64,000 nt of DNA. It comes from Rhizobium tumorigenes (GTDB taxonomy: Bacteria; Pseudomonadota; Alphaproteobacteria; Rhizobiales; Rhizobiaceae). Below are positions 26,650 through 36,044 of this stretch, one piece after another. The DNA is taken from NCBI RefSeq assembly GCF_003240565.2, contig NZ_CP117255.1, positions 1,922,001 through 1,986,000 of the forward strand, written 5' to 3'. Under the pieces are notes generated by a model that ran no database searches, was not told where the DNA came from, and saw only the letters and a program-made list of their open reading frames with translations. Both the position numbers and the translations under genes were made by a program. The first letter of the stretch is position 1; every line of letters starts with the position of its first letter.

Positions 26650-26780
26650 GACTGCGTTCGGGCCGCGCGGCACTTCCTTTGCATTTAATTAAACATGTCC
26701 TGATATACCTTCGATGCGCCTGTATCGAAATCCAAGTACCTGCGTTTAGATCGAGACAGAGCAGCGGACAGGAGCCAGGA

Positions 26781-27149
26781 ATGGCAAACGACAGAATGAC
26801 AGTCTTGGTCGTCGAGGACGAAGCACTGATCCGCCTCGACATCGCCTGCGCACTCGAGGATGCCGGTTTCGAGGTTCTCGAAGCCGCAAATGTCGCAAAG
26901 GCGGTTGCTGTATTGACCGCACATCCCGAAATATGCGCGGTGTTTACGGATGTCGACATGCCGGGGTCGATGGACGGGCTGAAACTTGCAGCCGTCGTCT
27001 CGATGCAATGGCCGAACACCAAGATCATCGTCACCTCCGGTCGCCGCAACGTCCAGCCATCAGACCTGCCTGCAGCCAGCCGTTTCGTCGGCAAGCCCTA
27101 TCACCCCGCGACGATCATCAACAACCTCAGCCAGATGCTGGCCGCTTAG
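26781..27149 (+). CDS. Single-domain response regulator (receiver)
   Basis: A 122-residue CheY-like receiver with no output domain. The acidic pocket is VLVVEDEALIRLD (Glu/Asp near 12-13), the phospho-acceptor Asp lies in VFTDVDMPG (near 56), the conserved Thr/Ser in IIVTSGR (near 85), and Lys in FVGKPYHP. The FVGKPY form is common in rhizobial stand-alone receivers. The start follows AGGAGCCAGGA. No kinase is adjacent; the convergent chemoreceptor is the nearest signalling gene, so the partner is unknown. Confidence 0.9.
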   Translation: MANDRMTVLVVEDEALIRLDIACALEDAGFEVLEAANVAKAVAVLTAHPEICAVFTDVDMPGSMDGLKLAAVVSMQWPNTKIIVTSGRRNVQPSDLPAASRFVGKPYHPATIINNLSQMLAA

Positions 27150-27329
27150 CAACAGCGCGCCTCCGAGCAATCGGCAGGTTGAACCATTCAACGCCGGACG
27201 TACGCTTGGCGGTCTGCTGCCAGAGCCAAGCACTCACATCGTGATTTGCGCCGCCCTATCCCGGACAATGGTGCTCTGCGCATGGGGTTGTATCCATGCG
27301 CAGGCTATTGAACCTCAGACCTTGCTTCC

Positions 27330-29180
27330 TTAGGCGCGCCGCAGATGGCGCTTGCCCGCCAGGGCGAAGTCATCCGCCTCGGTACCTTCGTGGTGGAGGG
27401 TGGTTGTGCGGTTGAGCTTGAAGCGGCCGACCAACTCCGTCAGTACGCTGGATCCGGAGAACAGTTCATTGCTGAGAGCGGTCGTCTCTTCGGCCATGGC
27501 GGCGTTTCTCTGTGTCATCTGGTCCAGCGCGTTGACGGCCGAACTGATTTCCTGGAGGCCTGTCGCCTGTTCGACGCTGGAGGTGGCGATTGCCTCCACC
27601 TTGGCGTCGATGTCGGCGACGAAACCTTCGATCTTGCGCAACGCTATGCCAGTCTCACCGACCAGACGGACGCCGGTCGAGACCTCGTTGGATGAGTTGA
27701 CGATGAGCGTCTTGATCTCTTTCGCTGCCTTGGCCGAGCGCTGCGCGAGTTCGCGCACCTCATGGGCAACGACAGCAAAACCCTTGCCCTGATCTCCCGC
27801 CCGCGCTGCCTCGACGCCTGCATTCAGGGCCAGCAGGTTCGTCTGGAAGGCGATTTCGTCAATGACGCCGATGATCTGCGTAATTTCTCCCGATGCCGCC
27901 TGGATACGGTTCATAGCAGCAACGGATTCCTGCACGGTCGTGATCGAGGCCTGTGCGCACTGCTTGGCATCTGCAACGAGGTTCCTGGTCTCAAGGCTTC
28001 GCTCCGACGAAGACCGCACCGTCGCAGTCACTTCCTCAAGTGCTGCGGATGTTTCTTCCAGTGCCGATGCCTGCTCTTCCGTACGCTTCGACAGGCTGTG
28101 CGCTGCCTCCTGCATCTCGGTTCCGTTGCCATGCACCAGCCGGGTCTTCTGCAGCACTTCTTCAAGCGTTGTCTGGAAGTTTGCCAGCGAATTGTTGAAG
28201 TCGGCACGCAGCGGCTCGAACTGCTCGCTGAAGCTCGCGTCGATCGTCGTCTGCATGTTGCATTGGGCAAGCCGACCAAGCCCCGCGCCAAGGGCGTCGA
28301 TCACCATCTTGACTTGCCTGGCTTCTTCCAGCCGCTCGGCCTCGCGACCGCGCCGCTCGGTTTCGGTCTGGGCTCTCGAGGCCTCGGCCTGATCGTGCAA
28401 GCTGCGATTTTCGAGACCTGCCGTCCGGAAGACATTGAGCGCCGCGGACATCGCGCCGATTTCGTCGGTCCGGTCGGCGTATGGAGCAGCCTCGTCGAGA
28501 TTGCCGCCCGCCATCTTCGACATGGCTGTCGTCATTTTCGTAATCGGCCGGATCGCTCGCTGCCTGATGGTGACGAGGCCAGCAAGAAACACCACCACCG
28601 ACAGACCACCGGCACCCAGCGCAAGCGACATCAGGCTGAACGACATGCGGGCGGTTTCCGCCTCCTGCGCTGCCGACAGCGCGTCCGACATCTTTACCAG
28701 TTCGAGCACTGCCGCCTCATGTGTGTGGAACGCGTCTTTCAGCTCCATCAGAGCCACATGCCTGTCAACAGAGCTGTCGGTGGACAGGAAGCGCTCGTCC
28801 ATGACCTTCCAGAAAAGGTCCCCCTTGGCGAGAACATCGTTCTCGAGTTCGTTCTTGATTCCATCGGGAAGCCCGGACGCGCGCCAGTAGGCGCGACGCT
28901 CGTCGTAGTCCTTTCTCAGAGACCGTATCTTTCCGGCATTGACCGCATAGAGATCTGGGTTGCTGCCGATCTCGTTTGCCAGCATGTAGGTCTCGATCAG
29001 GTAGAGAGGCGGCGGCAGGATATCTGCAACCAGATCCTTCCCCTCGACGATCGATTTGTAGATAGGTCCGTTCACCTTGAGCTTCTCTATCGCATAAGTC
29101 TGGAGACCGATGGACACGAGCAGGCCGGCGCCGACGACCAGCCCGAACAGCAGCAAGGTGCGGGAAAGATTGATTTTCAT
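27330..29180 (-). CDS. Methyl-accepting chemotaxis protein
   Basis: A 616-residue chemoreceptor. Membrane helix 1 is at about 8-28, a helical periplasmic domain of about 150 residues follows, and helix 2 is at about 183-205. Then come a HAMP domain (RAIRPITKMTTAMSKMAGGNLDE), a second HAMP-like segment near 300-350 and a long coiled-coil signalling domain. The tip motif is EIAFQTNLLALNAGVEAARAGDQGKGFAVVA. The ligand is unknown. The C-terminus ends LAGKRHLRRA and lacks a CheR-binding pentapeptide, unlike its neighbour. Confidence 0.93.
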   Translation of the reverse strand: MKINLSRTLLLFGLVVGAGLLVSIGLQTYAIEKLKVNGPIYKSIVEGKDLVADILPPPLYLIETYMLANEIGSNPDLYAVNAGKIRSLRKDYDERRAYWRASGLPDGIKNELENDVLAKGDLFWKVMDERFLSTDSSVDRHVALMELKDAFHTHEAAVLELVKMSDALSAAQEAETARMSFSLMSLALGAGGLSVVVFLAGLVTIRQRAIRPITKMTTAMSKMAGGNLDEAAPYADRTDEIGAMSAALNVFRTAGLENRSLHDQAEASRAQTETERRGREAERLEEARQVKMVIDALGAGLGRLAQCNMQTTIDASFSEQFEPLRADFNNSLANFQTTLEEVLQKTRLVHGNGTEMQEAAHSLSKRTEEQASALEETSAALEEVTATVRSSSERSLETRNLVADAKQCAQASITTVQESVAAMNRIQAASGEITQIIGVIDEIAFQTNLLALNAGVEAARAGDQGKGFAVVAHEVRELAQRSAKAAKEIKTLIVNSSNEVSTGVRLVGETGIALRKIEGFVADIDAKVEAIATSSVEQATGLQEISSAVNALDQMTQRNAAMAEETTALSNELFSGSSVLTELVGRFKLNRTTTLHHEGTEADDFALAGKRHLRRA

Positions 29181-29245
29181 TTAGAGAGTCCTCATTTAGC
29201 TGAAGACTGGCATTCAAATCTCAATAAATTATGCACTTAGAGCAG

Positions 29246-29506
29246 TCATGCCACGGGATCGTTAACGATTCCGGTAAATTCGACGACTGATGGATGGGAA
29301 TACAGCCACGCATTGAGGATGGCAGGATGCAACTGCACGCGCCGATATACGGGCGTCAATACGCTGGAAACGAGTGCATCTTGGCACGGAGCAATCTTCG
29401 CGAGCACATCGGCCTTGATCCCTGCCGTGACGATCCGTTGTTCAACGGATTGCCGGAGGATGGAGCAGATCGCTGCTCCATCCTCCAGTTCCGAAATCCG
29501 GGACAT
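29246..29506 (-). CDS. Small hypothetical protein between chemoreceptors
   Basis: An 86-residue reading frame that starts 15 bases after the stop of the upstream chemoreceptor gene, on the same strand, so it could be co-transcribed. The sequence (SRISELEDGAAICSILRQSVEQRIVTAGIKADVLAKIAPCQDALVSSVLTPVYRRVQLHP) is soluble and partly helical. The ribosome site is weak. I do not recognise it; it may be a small adaptor or a spurious frame. Confidence 0.45.
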   Translation of the reverse strand: MSRISELEDGAAICSILRQSVEQRIVTAGIKADVLAKIAPCQDALVSSVLTPVYRRVQLHPAILNAWLYSHPSVVEFTGIVNDPVA

Positions 29507-29521
29507 GGAAGTACGATGCGC

Positions 29522-31450
29522 TTAAAACTCTTCCCAGGTGGCGCCTGAATTACCGCCGCCTGCAGCCATCTTGCGTGGTGCGGAGAACTGCGCGGTCGGG
29601 CGCGACTGACGCGCCGGGGCAGCCATCGCCTGCGCCGTCTGCCTGAGCGCCGATGACTGTGTGTTCCTGGCCCCCTCAAGCTTGAACTGGCTGACCAGTT
29701 CGAGCAGCGAATTGGCTTCATTGGCGAGCGTATTCGACGCGGCGGTCGACTGCTCGACCATGGCGGCATTCTGCTGTGTCGTCTGGTCCATCGAGTTCAC
29801 GGCCTGGTTGACTTCGTGGAGCCCGGTGGCCTGCTCCTTTGCAGACGTGGCAATCGAGTCCATGTGGCCATTAATCTCGACGATGAACTGTCCGATGGTC
29901 TTCAGCGCATCGCCAGCATCGCGCACCAGCTTGACGCCATTTGCGACTTCGGACGAAGAGCTGTGGATGAGGCCCTTGATTTCCTTGGCTGCCTGCGCCG
30001 AACGCTGGGCAAGCTCGCGAACCTCCTGCGCCACCACGGCAAACCCCTTGCCGGCCTCGCCTGCGCGGGCTGCCTCGACGCCAGCATTCAATGCCAGCAG
30101 GTTGGTCTGGAAGGCGATTTCGTCGATGACGCCGATAATGTTGGAAATCTGCTGCGACGAGGTTTCTATCTTCCCCATCGCTTCTTCGGCCCGCGATACC
30201 ACTTCAGCCGACTTTCCAGCGGACTCGTTGGCACGAGATGCCACGTCGCGTGCATCTTCGGTGCGCTTGGCGGAGTTTGCCACGTTGACGGTAATTTCCT
30301 CGACTGCTGCAGCTGTCTCCTCGATCGCGGCAGCCTGTTGTTCCGTGCGCTTCGACAGATCGTTGGCGCCGGCTGCAATCTCGCGAGTGCCGTTGCCCAT
30401 GCTGGATACGCTGGTGGTGATGGACGACAGGGCGCCGCCGAGCTGCTCGACCGATCGGTTGAAATCGTGGCGCAATGCATCGAAATCCGGAGAAAATGCT
30501 TCCGTCAGCTGGAACGACAGATCGCCTGCCGCCAGGCGCTTCAGACCATCGGCAAGGCCCGAGGTTGCGATGCGCAAACGCTCGGCGGCTTCTTCCTCAG
30601 CCCGGCGCTGTCCATCAATCCGGTCGATTTCAGCCTGACGCCGGTTGTCTTCCGCCTCGCGTTCCAGGCGATTGTTGGAAATCGCCGCCTGGCGGAAGAT
30701 TTCGACTGCGCCGGCCATCTGGCCGATTTCATCGGCCCGGCGGGCGAAGGGAATTTCCGAAGCCGTGTCGCCTTCCGAAAGCTTTCGCATCGATGTGTTG
30801 ATACCACCGAGCGGCCGCGAGACGTTCAGAACGGCAAAGAGCGCGGAGGCAATACCGAGAAGGAGTGCCAGCCCCAGGCACATGTAGGTCACATCCGACG
30901 CGAAGGAGATCGTTTGCAGGGTTGCAGCGCCTTCATCCTTCGTGTTCTTGGCAATGTCATCGACAGCTGCCTGTACGGAGTCGCTGGCCAAATTGTAGTC
31001 GGTGAGCGCCTTACCGTAGAATAGTGCCGTCGCCTCGTCAGTTTTCGCATTCTTTGCCAGATTGCCCACTTCACCCCACGACTGCAGGCCTGCGCTCCAG
31101 TTGCGCTTCAGCGTGGCAAACAGCTCGATGTCTTCCTTGTCTACCAGAAGCGGCTCGTAAGAGCGGATATCGTCATCGACCTTGCCGATTGCAGTCTTCA
31201 GTACATCCGAGAGTTTCTGGCGCTGATCGACAGGAGCATTCAGTACGGCGCCTTGATAGATGCGAACATCGCCGATGTCAGCGTTCATCTGCCCAAGAAG
31301 AATGAAGCCCGGAATGCGCTTTTCAATAATGACATGATTTTTCGATTGAATAGAATCGAGAGAATAAACGGCAAAAAAACCTAGTCCGGCGGTCATGGCC
31401 ACAGACACCGAAAATATGCCTAAAAGCTTCGTTGCGACAGAAAGATTCAT
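29522..31450 (-). CDS. Methyl-accepting chemotaxis protein with CheR-type tether
   Basis: A 642-residue chemoreceptor. Helix 1 is at about 8-30, followed by a four-helix-bundle sensor (MNADIGDVRIYQGAVLNAPV and later segments), helix 2 near 190-210, HAMP (LGGINTSMRKLSEGDTASE), and the signalling tip EIAFQTNLLALNAGVEAARAGEAGKGFAVVA. After a flexible Gln/Ala/Pro-rich linker it ends in TWEEF, matching the xWxxF pentapeptide that tethers CheR/CheB in high-abundance receptors. It is therefore expected to be well methylated and may assist neighbours such as the 616-residue receptor. Confidence 0.93.
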   Translation of the reverse strand: MNLSVATKLLGIFSVSVAMTAGLGFFAVYSLDSIQSKNHVIIEKRIPGFILLGQMNADIGDVRIYQGAVLNAPVDQRQKLSDVLKTAIGKVDDDIRSYEPLLVDKEDIELFATLKRNWSAGLQSWGEVGNLAKNAKTDEATALFYGKALTDYNLASDSVQAAVDDIAKNTKDEGAATLQTISFASDVTYMCLGLALLLGIASALFAVLNVSRPLGGINTSMRKLSEGDTASEIPFARRADEIGQMAGAVEIFRQAAISNNRLEREAEDNRRQAEIDRIDGQRRAEEEAAERLRIATSGLADGLKRLAAGDLSFQLTEAFSPDFDALRHDFNRSVEQLGGALSSITTSVSSMGNGTREIAAGANDLSKRTEQQAAAIEETAAAVEEITVNVANSAKRTEDARDVASRANESAGKSAEVVSRAEEAMGKIETSSQQISNIIGVIDEIAFQTNLLALNAGVEAARAGEAGKGFAVVAQEVRELAQRSAQAAKEIKGLIHSSSSEVANGVKLVRDAGDALKTIGQFIVEINGHMDSIATSAKEQATGLHEVNQAVNSMDQTTQQNAAMVEQSTAASNTLANEANSLLELVSQFKLEGARNTQSSALRQTAQAMAAPARQSRPTAQFSAPRKMAAGGGNSGATWEEF

Positions 31451-31618
31451 AATATTGACCCCGATTCGCTGCTGCTGGAAATACCAACTGTCAAGGAAAT
31501 ATCGGAAAATCGTTAATTATAATATAAACTACTTGTAAAGTATAAATGCGTTCCTGCACCGCCGTTCGCAGAGACAAATCGATACTCCAGCTATTCTGCG
31601 TTCGGGTTCAGGCGTTGG

Positions 31619-31641
31619 TCGGGGCCGGGCGCCGGCCCCGA
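31619..31641 (-). terminator. GC hairpin after the aldo/keto reductase gene
   Basis: TCGGGGCCGG and CCGGCCCCGA form a perfect ten-base stem with a three-base loop, eight bases past the reductase stop on the minus strand. No U tract follows. Confidence 0.5.
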
Positions 31642-31648
31642 TGCCGGC

Positions 31649-32755
31649 TCAGCCAGGCCTTACCCAGGGACGCACGGTCGTGCCGCCGAAAATCACCTTT
31701 CTCGGCAGATCGAAGATGAAATACGGGTTGAACGCCGGCGGCGCACCGATCGCATCGAGGCGGCCAAGGTGCTCCGTCGTTAGCACGATCTCGAGCGAGG
31801 CGATATTCTCGGCAAGCTGCGCGACGCGGCTCGCCCCGACAAGCACGGAGCCAACGCCCGGACGTTGCATGAGCCAGGCGAGAGCAACCGCCGCCATCGG
31901 TCGGTCCATTTCGGCCGCCACCGCCCTCAGCACGTCGACGACCGCAAAGTTCTGCTCTGTAAACAGAAGACCCCCGAACGGATTGTCACCGTTGAGGCGG
32001 CCATCGCTCTCGACCTCGCCGCTATCGCCGGCGGTGTCAGGAAGCCCCCCTGCCGGCCCGGCACGGCTCAGCATGTCGCGGCCGTATTTGCCGGTCAGCA
32101 GACCCGCGGCAAGCGGGCTCCACGGCACGAGGTCCATTCCGAGTTCGGCTGCGGCGGGAAGAATGTCGAGTTCGACGCCGCGATCAACAAGCGAATAGGC
32201 ATATTGCAGGCCGATAGGCACCGGCAGCCCATGGGCCGCGGCCAGCGTCGCAAGCTTTGCGACATACCAAGCCGGCGTGTTCGAAAAACCGTAATGCAGG
32301 ATCTTCCCGCTCCGGACCGCATCAGTCAGCGACTGCAGCACCTCTTCTGCCGGGGTCGTGCGATCCCAGACATGAATCCAGTACATATCGATATAGTCGG
32401 TCTGCAGCCGTTTCAGCGATCCCTCGATGCCGAGCCGAATGTTCTTGGCACCATTGCCGCCGTGGAGTGGCGTGCCCTGGCTGCGGGAAAAGCCCGACTT
32501 CGTTGCGATCACCACGCGATCGCGCAATCCCGCTTCCGCGACGAAGTCCCCCAGCATCTCCTCGCTGCGCCCGCCGGAATAGACATCCGCCGTATCGAAG
32601 AAGTTGCCGCCGGCAGCGATGTAAGTATCGAAAAGCGCGCGCGATGCCTTGCTGCCCGACCCCCAGCGCCCGGCGCCGAACGTCATGGTGCCGAGCGCGA
32701 GGGGGCTGACGATCAGGCCCGAACGTCCGAGCGTGCGGTAGCTAGTGAGATCCAT
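31649..32755 (-). CDS. Aldo/keto reductase
   Basis: A 368-residue NADPH-dependent TIM-barrel oxidoreductase. The catalytic tetrad is visible as FFDTADVYSGGRSEE (Asp and Tyr near 54-59), VIATKSGF (Lys near 83) and MYWIHVWD (His near 126). The cofactor motif lies in GVGSVLVGASRVAQLAEN. It resembles the AKR group active on aldehydes and sugars; substrate unknown. The ATG at 32755 follows GGAAGGACA; the frame to 32794 lacks a ribosome site. A LysR gene is divergent 106 bases away and is the likely regulator. Confidence 0.92.
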   Translation of the reverse strand: MDLTSYRTLGRSGLIVSPLALGTMTFGAGRWGSGSKASRALFDTYIAAGGNFFDTADVYSGGRSEEMLGDFVAEAGLRDRVVIATKSGFSRSQGTPLHGGNGAKNIRLGIEGSLKRLQTDYIDMYWIHVWDRTTPAEEVLQSLTDAVRSGKILHYGFSNTPAWYVAKLATLAAAHGLPVPIGLQYAYSLVDRGVELDILPAAAELGMDLVPWSPLAAGLLTGKYGRDMLSRAGPAGGLPDTAGDSGEVESDGRLNGDNPFGGLLFTEQNFAVVDVLRAVAAEMDRPMAAVALAWLMQRPGVGSVLVGASRVAQLAENIASLEIVLTTEHLGRLDAIGAPPAFNPYFIFDLPRKVIFGGTTVRPWVRPG

Positions 32756-32861
32756 GGGAATGTCCTTCCGGTTTCGATGTCTTGCTTCGCTCACCCTACA
32801 GCACCGCGGAACGCTGGATTACCCGTTGCATGCCGCATGAACTTATGAATACAGTGCATCA

Positions 32862-33755
32862 ATGGAACGCGGCGAACTGAATGATCTGATGGCCTTTGCC
32901 GCCGTGGCGCGTGAGCGAAGTTTTACGCGGGCAGCAGCGGCGCTGGGAATTTCGCCGTCGGCACTCAGCCATGCGATTAGGGGTCTGGAAGAGCGGCTTG
33001 GCGTCAGGCTGCTGGCGCGCACGACCCGCAGCGTCGCGCCGACGGACGCCGGCCTGCGGTTGTTGCAGCATATCCAGCCGGCCTTCAGCCAGATCGAAGC
33101 AGGGCTGGAAGCCCTTGGTGAATGGCGCGACAGCCCCTCCGGCAAGGTGAGGCTGACGACCTTCTCCTACCCGGCCAGGACCATTCTTCGCCTAAAACTC
33201 CCGGCATTTCTTCTCGACAATCCCGATGTCGAAGTCGAGGTTAATATCAATGATCGGCTGGTGGATATCGTCACCGACGGTTTCGATGCCGGCATTCGGT
33301 TCGGGGAAACTGTGGCGAAGGACATGATTGCAGTGCGCGTCGGCCGAGACCTCCGGACCGTTGTCGTCGGCACCCCCTCCTATTTCGAAAACCACAAGAA
33401 GCCCGAGGTGCCGGCCGACCTCGAAGGACACAATTGCATAGGCTATCGGCTCGCCAGCGCCGGCGGGCTCCTACCCTGGGAGTTCGAATCCGGAGGACGC
33501 GAAATCAAGATCAGGGCATCCGGTTCTTTCGTCGTCAACGATGGCGACCTTGCCGCTGCCGCGGTTCGCGCTGGCGCCGGCCTCGGCTACGTCATGGAAG
33601 ACGACGTCGTCGACGACATCGCCACAGGCAGGCTGGTCCGCGTCCTCGATGCATGGTGCCCGCCCTTCCAGGGCTGCTACCTCTACCACCCCAGCCGCCG
33701 CCAGACCCCACCAGCCCTGCGCGCCCTGATTGCCGCGCTGAAGGTGGATGCGTGA
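32862..33755 (+). CDS. LysR-family regulator, likely of the aldo/keto reductase
   Basis: A 297-residue LysR-type protein. The N-terminal helix-turn-helix has LMAFAAVARERSFTRAAAALGISPSALSHAIRGLEERLGVRLLARTTRSVAPT. The effector domain has VEVNINDRLVDIVTDGFDAGIRFGE, the typical CrgA/AaeR-group LVD..DGFDAGIR motif, and VRAGAGLGYVMEDDV. The divergent arrangement with an aldo/keto reductase is common for this subgroup, where the regulator usually activates the neighbour in response to its substrate. Confidence 0.92.
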   Translation: MERGELNDLMAFAAVARERSFTRAAAALGISPSALSHAIRGLEERLGVRLLARTTRSVAPTDAGLRLLQHIQPAFSQIEAGLEALGEWRDSPSGKVRLTTFSYPARTILRLKLPAFLLDNPDVEVEVNINDRLVDIVTDGFDAGIRFGETVAKDMIAVRVGRDLRTVVVGTPSYFENHKKPEVPADLEGHNCIGYRLASAGGLLPWEFESGGREIKIRASGSFVVNDGDLAAAAVRAGAGLGYVMEDDVVDDIATGRLVRVLDAWCPPFQGCYLYHPSRRQTPPALRALIAALKVDA

Positions 33756-33818
33756 CGATGGTGCGGGCCAGCGAGCATCAAATCTTAACGCGGCCTGTCT
33801 GGCCGCACCACGCGGGCT

Positions 33819-34052
33819 TTACGACGCCGAGAATTTTACCGTGACGCCGCGCTGGCGAAAGTAGGCCTGCATCAGCTTCCTGCCTGAACGATTGTTCTGC
33901 ACGAGCCGTGAAGGGTCGAATACGGCCTCTTTCAGGCCCGCTCGCGTCAACGCTGCCTTCAGATCCGCAATATGTACGTCGATGTCGGCATTGTTCGCCT
34001 GAAGCGATTCATAAACGCGGTTTGTTGCGTCTGCTACGGTTGGTTCGCTCAC
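33819..34052 (-). CDS. Small hypothetical protein (77 residues)
   Basis: A 77-residue protein. A GTG start preceded by GGAG five bases away is preferred to the upstream in-frame ATG codons (frame open to 34190), which lack ribosome sites. The sequence SEPTVADATNRVYESLQANNADIDVHIADLKAAL, then FDPSRLVQNNRSGRKLMQAYFRQRGV, is helical and resembles a small DNA- or protein-binding adaptor. No family is recognised. Confidence 0.55.
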   Translation of the reverse strand: MSEPTVADATNRVYESLQANNADIDVHIADLKAALTRAGLKEAVFDPSRLVQNNRSGRKLMQAYFRQRGVTVKFSAS

Positions 34053-34582
34053 GATCACTCCGGTCGCCGTCTGTCTGGCGATTACTATGTTTTTCCGCCC
34101 CGATCCTATTGTGGGGAAAAGTACCCGCGTCAATAGGCGAACATGCATTGAAACATTGCGACCGGGTCGGAGAGGCGCGATACACGTCATATAGTGTGAA
34201 ACCGGTCAGAGCCCCTGCCTGGCGGGCGATCCACCAGAAGCGCCAACAGACCGCGCCTCGGGATGTGTCCGAGCCGAATTCCAAACTGGATGGCGGCCAC
34301 GGTCTTTTGCTGTCGGCCGGGCTTCAGATCGACACCGCCCTGTCCACGACAGTGGGACCAACCTTGCTGATGGCGGTGACCAGTCTCGGAAAGTCTAATC
34401 TGGCAACAAGCATGTGGCAAACCATCGACAACCCGTTCGGCAGGACGTTGTCACCTGTGTCTTAGGGACAAACTGTTATCTATGTCTCGGGGTCGGACAC
34501 AGACACCGCGTCCCGCAAGCGCAGCAAGACGGCCCGCCATGTCGCGCTGTCTTGGCGGGCCTATCTATCCAAGGAGAACCGC
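34053..34582. other. Non-coding stretch with possible IS remnant
   Basis: About 530 bases without a convincing gene. Short open frames on both strands (for example 34187-34420 minus) lack ribosome sites and recognisable domains. The right part holds two tandem, imperfect direct repeats, described separately, that look like insertion-sequence end repeats. The stretch precedes the AT-rich patch with the small HTH-like and DUF2971 genes. Confidence 0.45.
34449..34499. repeat. Tandem imperfect repeats, possible IS end
   Basis: A block starting TGTCACCTGTGTCTTAGG (34449-34470) is followed by a related block TGTTATCTATGTCTCGG (34474-34499). Both end in GGACA. Repeats of this style occur at the ends of rhizobial IS21- or IS481-type elements. 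No transposase frame is present, so at most one degraded end survives. Confidence 0.4.
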
Positions 34583-34810
34583 ATGGCGGGAATGAAAAAG
34601 GCCAAGACTCGCCTGACCAAGCAGCAGAAAAGCACGTCCTTAATGCTGTTCGATACAGGATATGAATATTCCGCGCTCAGCGAGCGCTTCGGCATGCCGA
34701 CGCCCAATGTAGCGCATTTCGCACGCGAGATTCGCTCCGAGCGTCGGCGCATGGTATCCGCTAAGATTAACTGGGATGCTGAGTTTCGGAAGCACCAAGC
34801 TGTCAGCTAA
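34583..34810 (+). CDS. Small HTH-like hypothetical protein
   Basis: A 75-residue basic protein with a strong CAAGGAGAACCGC ribosome site. TRLTKQQKSTSLMLFDTGYEYSALSERFGMPTPNVAHFARE has the spacing of a helix-turn-helix like those in transposase or resolvase N-termini. It ends with basic RSERRRMVSAKINWDAEFRKH. It may be a small regulator in the accessory patch, or a detached DNA-binding part of a mobile gene. Confidence 0.55.
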   Translation: MAGMKKAKTRLTKQQKSTSLMLFDTGYEYSALSERFGMPTPNVAHFAREIRSERRRMVSAKINWDAEFRKHQAVS

Positions 34811-34877
34811 ATTAAACCAGTGTATTTCATTTTTTGTCACTATTCTGCTGAGCGAAAGACGCAATATCGAGGCAAAA

Positions 34878-35834
34878 ATGATCAACGAAATAAAAGCGCA
34901 AGAAATGAGTCGGCTCAACAGTATATTCCACCCGTACGCCAACTCTCAGATTCAGGGTTTAGGTGGCAAGCGTTTTGTACATTATACAAATGCCGCCACC
35001 GCTTTCAGCATACTGAAAAACAAGCAAATGTGGTTGCGAAATGCGATGGCGATGAACGACTTCTCAGAAATTGAATGGGGGAAGTTTTGCGTAGATGCCG
35101 CATTAAATTCTGGAGCAGGCAAAGGGTTCGCCAACGCGATCAACTCAATTTCAGATGAGTTGTATGCCGAGAGCGTTAACGGCTTTTATGGAGACTTTCC
35201 TGAAATCCAGAAGAACTCATTCATCGCCTGTGTCGCTGAACATGAGGATGGCGAAGATCGGTTAGGTCGGCTGTCGATGTGGCGCGCGTACGGAAATGTG
35301 GCATTGGTTTTCCGGAATTCGACCTTGACCGAAAACTGGAATAGCGGCCTCGGAATTCAATCAACTCCCGTGGCCTATTTGACGCCCGACAAAGCAATTG
35401 GTCAAATTGCAGAAATTTCGCGCTCAGTGATAGCAAACTTGAGCTTTCTCCAAACTATTCCACGCGACATTCTGATTTCCGTATTGAAAAACCTGCTCAG
35501 GTTAGCTGTGCTCGCGATAAAACACCCCGGCTTTGAAGAGGAGCGGGAATGGCGGCTTATCTATACTGAAGGTATTAACATCTCGGTCGTCATCGAGCGG
35601 GAGCTTGAAGTAATCGCAGGGTGTCCTCAATTCGTCTGCAAACTTCCGCTGAAAAACAACGCGAGGTTCGGCATCACTGGGTCCGACCTCTCGCAGTTGA
35701 TTGATCGAATAATCATCGGTCCAGCTGACCACTCGGCTCTCATGAGGCAGGCGTTCATTTGCCAATTAGAGGAGCTCGGGGTCTTAGAAGCCGCAGCGAA
35801 GGTGAGCGTTTCCGAAATCCCTCTTCGTAGGTAA
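34878..35834 (+). CDS. DUF2971-family protein
   Basis: A 318-residue cytoplasmic protein. The DUF2971 layout is visible: FVHYTNAATAFSILKNKQMWLRNAMAMNDFSEIEWG near the N-terminus, NSFIACVAEHEDGEDRLGRLSMWRAYG in the middle, then HPGFEEEREWRLIY and a final INRIIIGP-like strand (LIDRIIIGPADH). DUF2971 has no established activity but is frequent in accessory and defence-type islands. The ATG at 34878 follows GAGGCAAAA. The gene is clearly AT-richer than its surroundings, which suggests transfer. It lies at the 3' side of a tRNA gene. Confidence 0.8.
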   Translation: MINEIKAQEMSRLNSIFHPYANSQIQGLGGKRFVHYTNAATAFSILKNKQMWLRNAMAMNDFSEIEWGKFCVDAALNSGAGKGFANAINSISDELYAESVNGFYGDFPEIQKNSFIACVAEHEDGEDRLGRLSMWRAYGNVALVFRNSTLTENWNSGLGIQSTPVAYLTPDKAIGQIAEISRSVIANLSFLQTIPRDILISVLKNLLRLAVLAIKHPGFEEEREWRLIYTEGINISVVIERELEVIAGCPQFVCKLPLKNNARFGITGSDLSQLIDRIIIGPADHSALMRQAFICQLEELGVLEAAAKVSVSEIPLRR

Positions 35835-36044
35835 GGCCGCCGATTGAGCAACTGGGAGAGCAATGGCTGATTCGAAAATTCTGAGCGTCCGTACCAAGCC
35901 ACGTCATTTACTCTCGGCTAACCGCGCTCGCTCCTTCACGCGCCACAAAATCAAACATCGAGAATTGGATTTTGTAGCCCAAAATGTAGCCTCCTAACCA
36001 ATAGTAGCCCACACCTTATTCAATATCTTCTTGTTATTAGAAAA

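Noticed and set aside
34187..34420. Minus-strand frame of 77 codons near the IS-like repeats
   Set aside because: No ribosome site and no transposase motif; not enough to call a gene.
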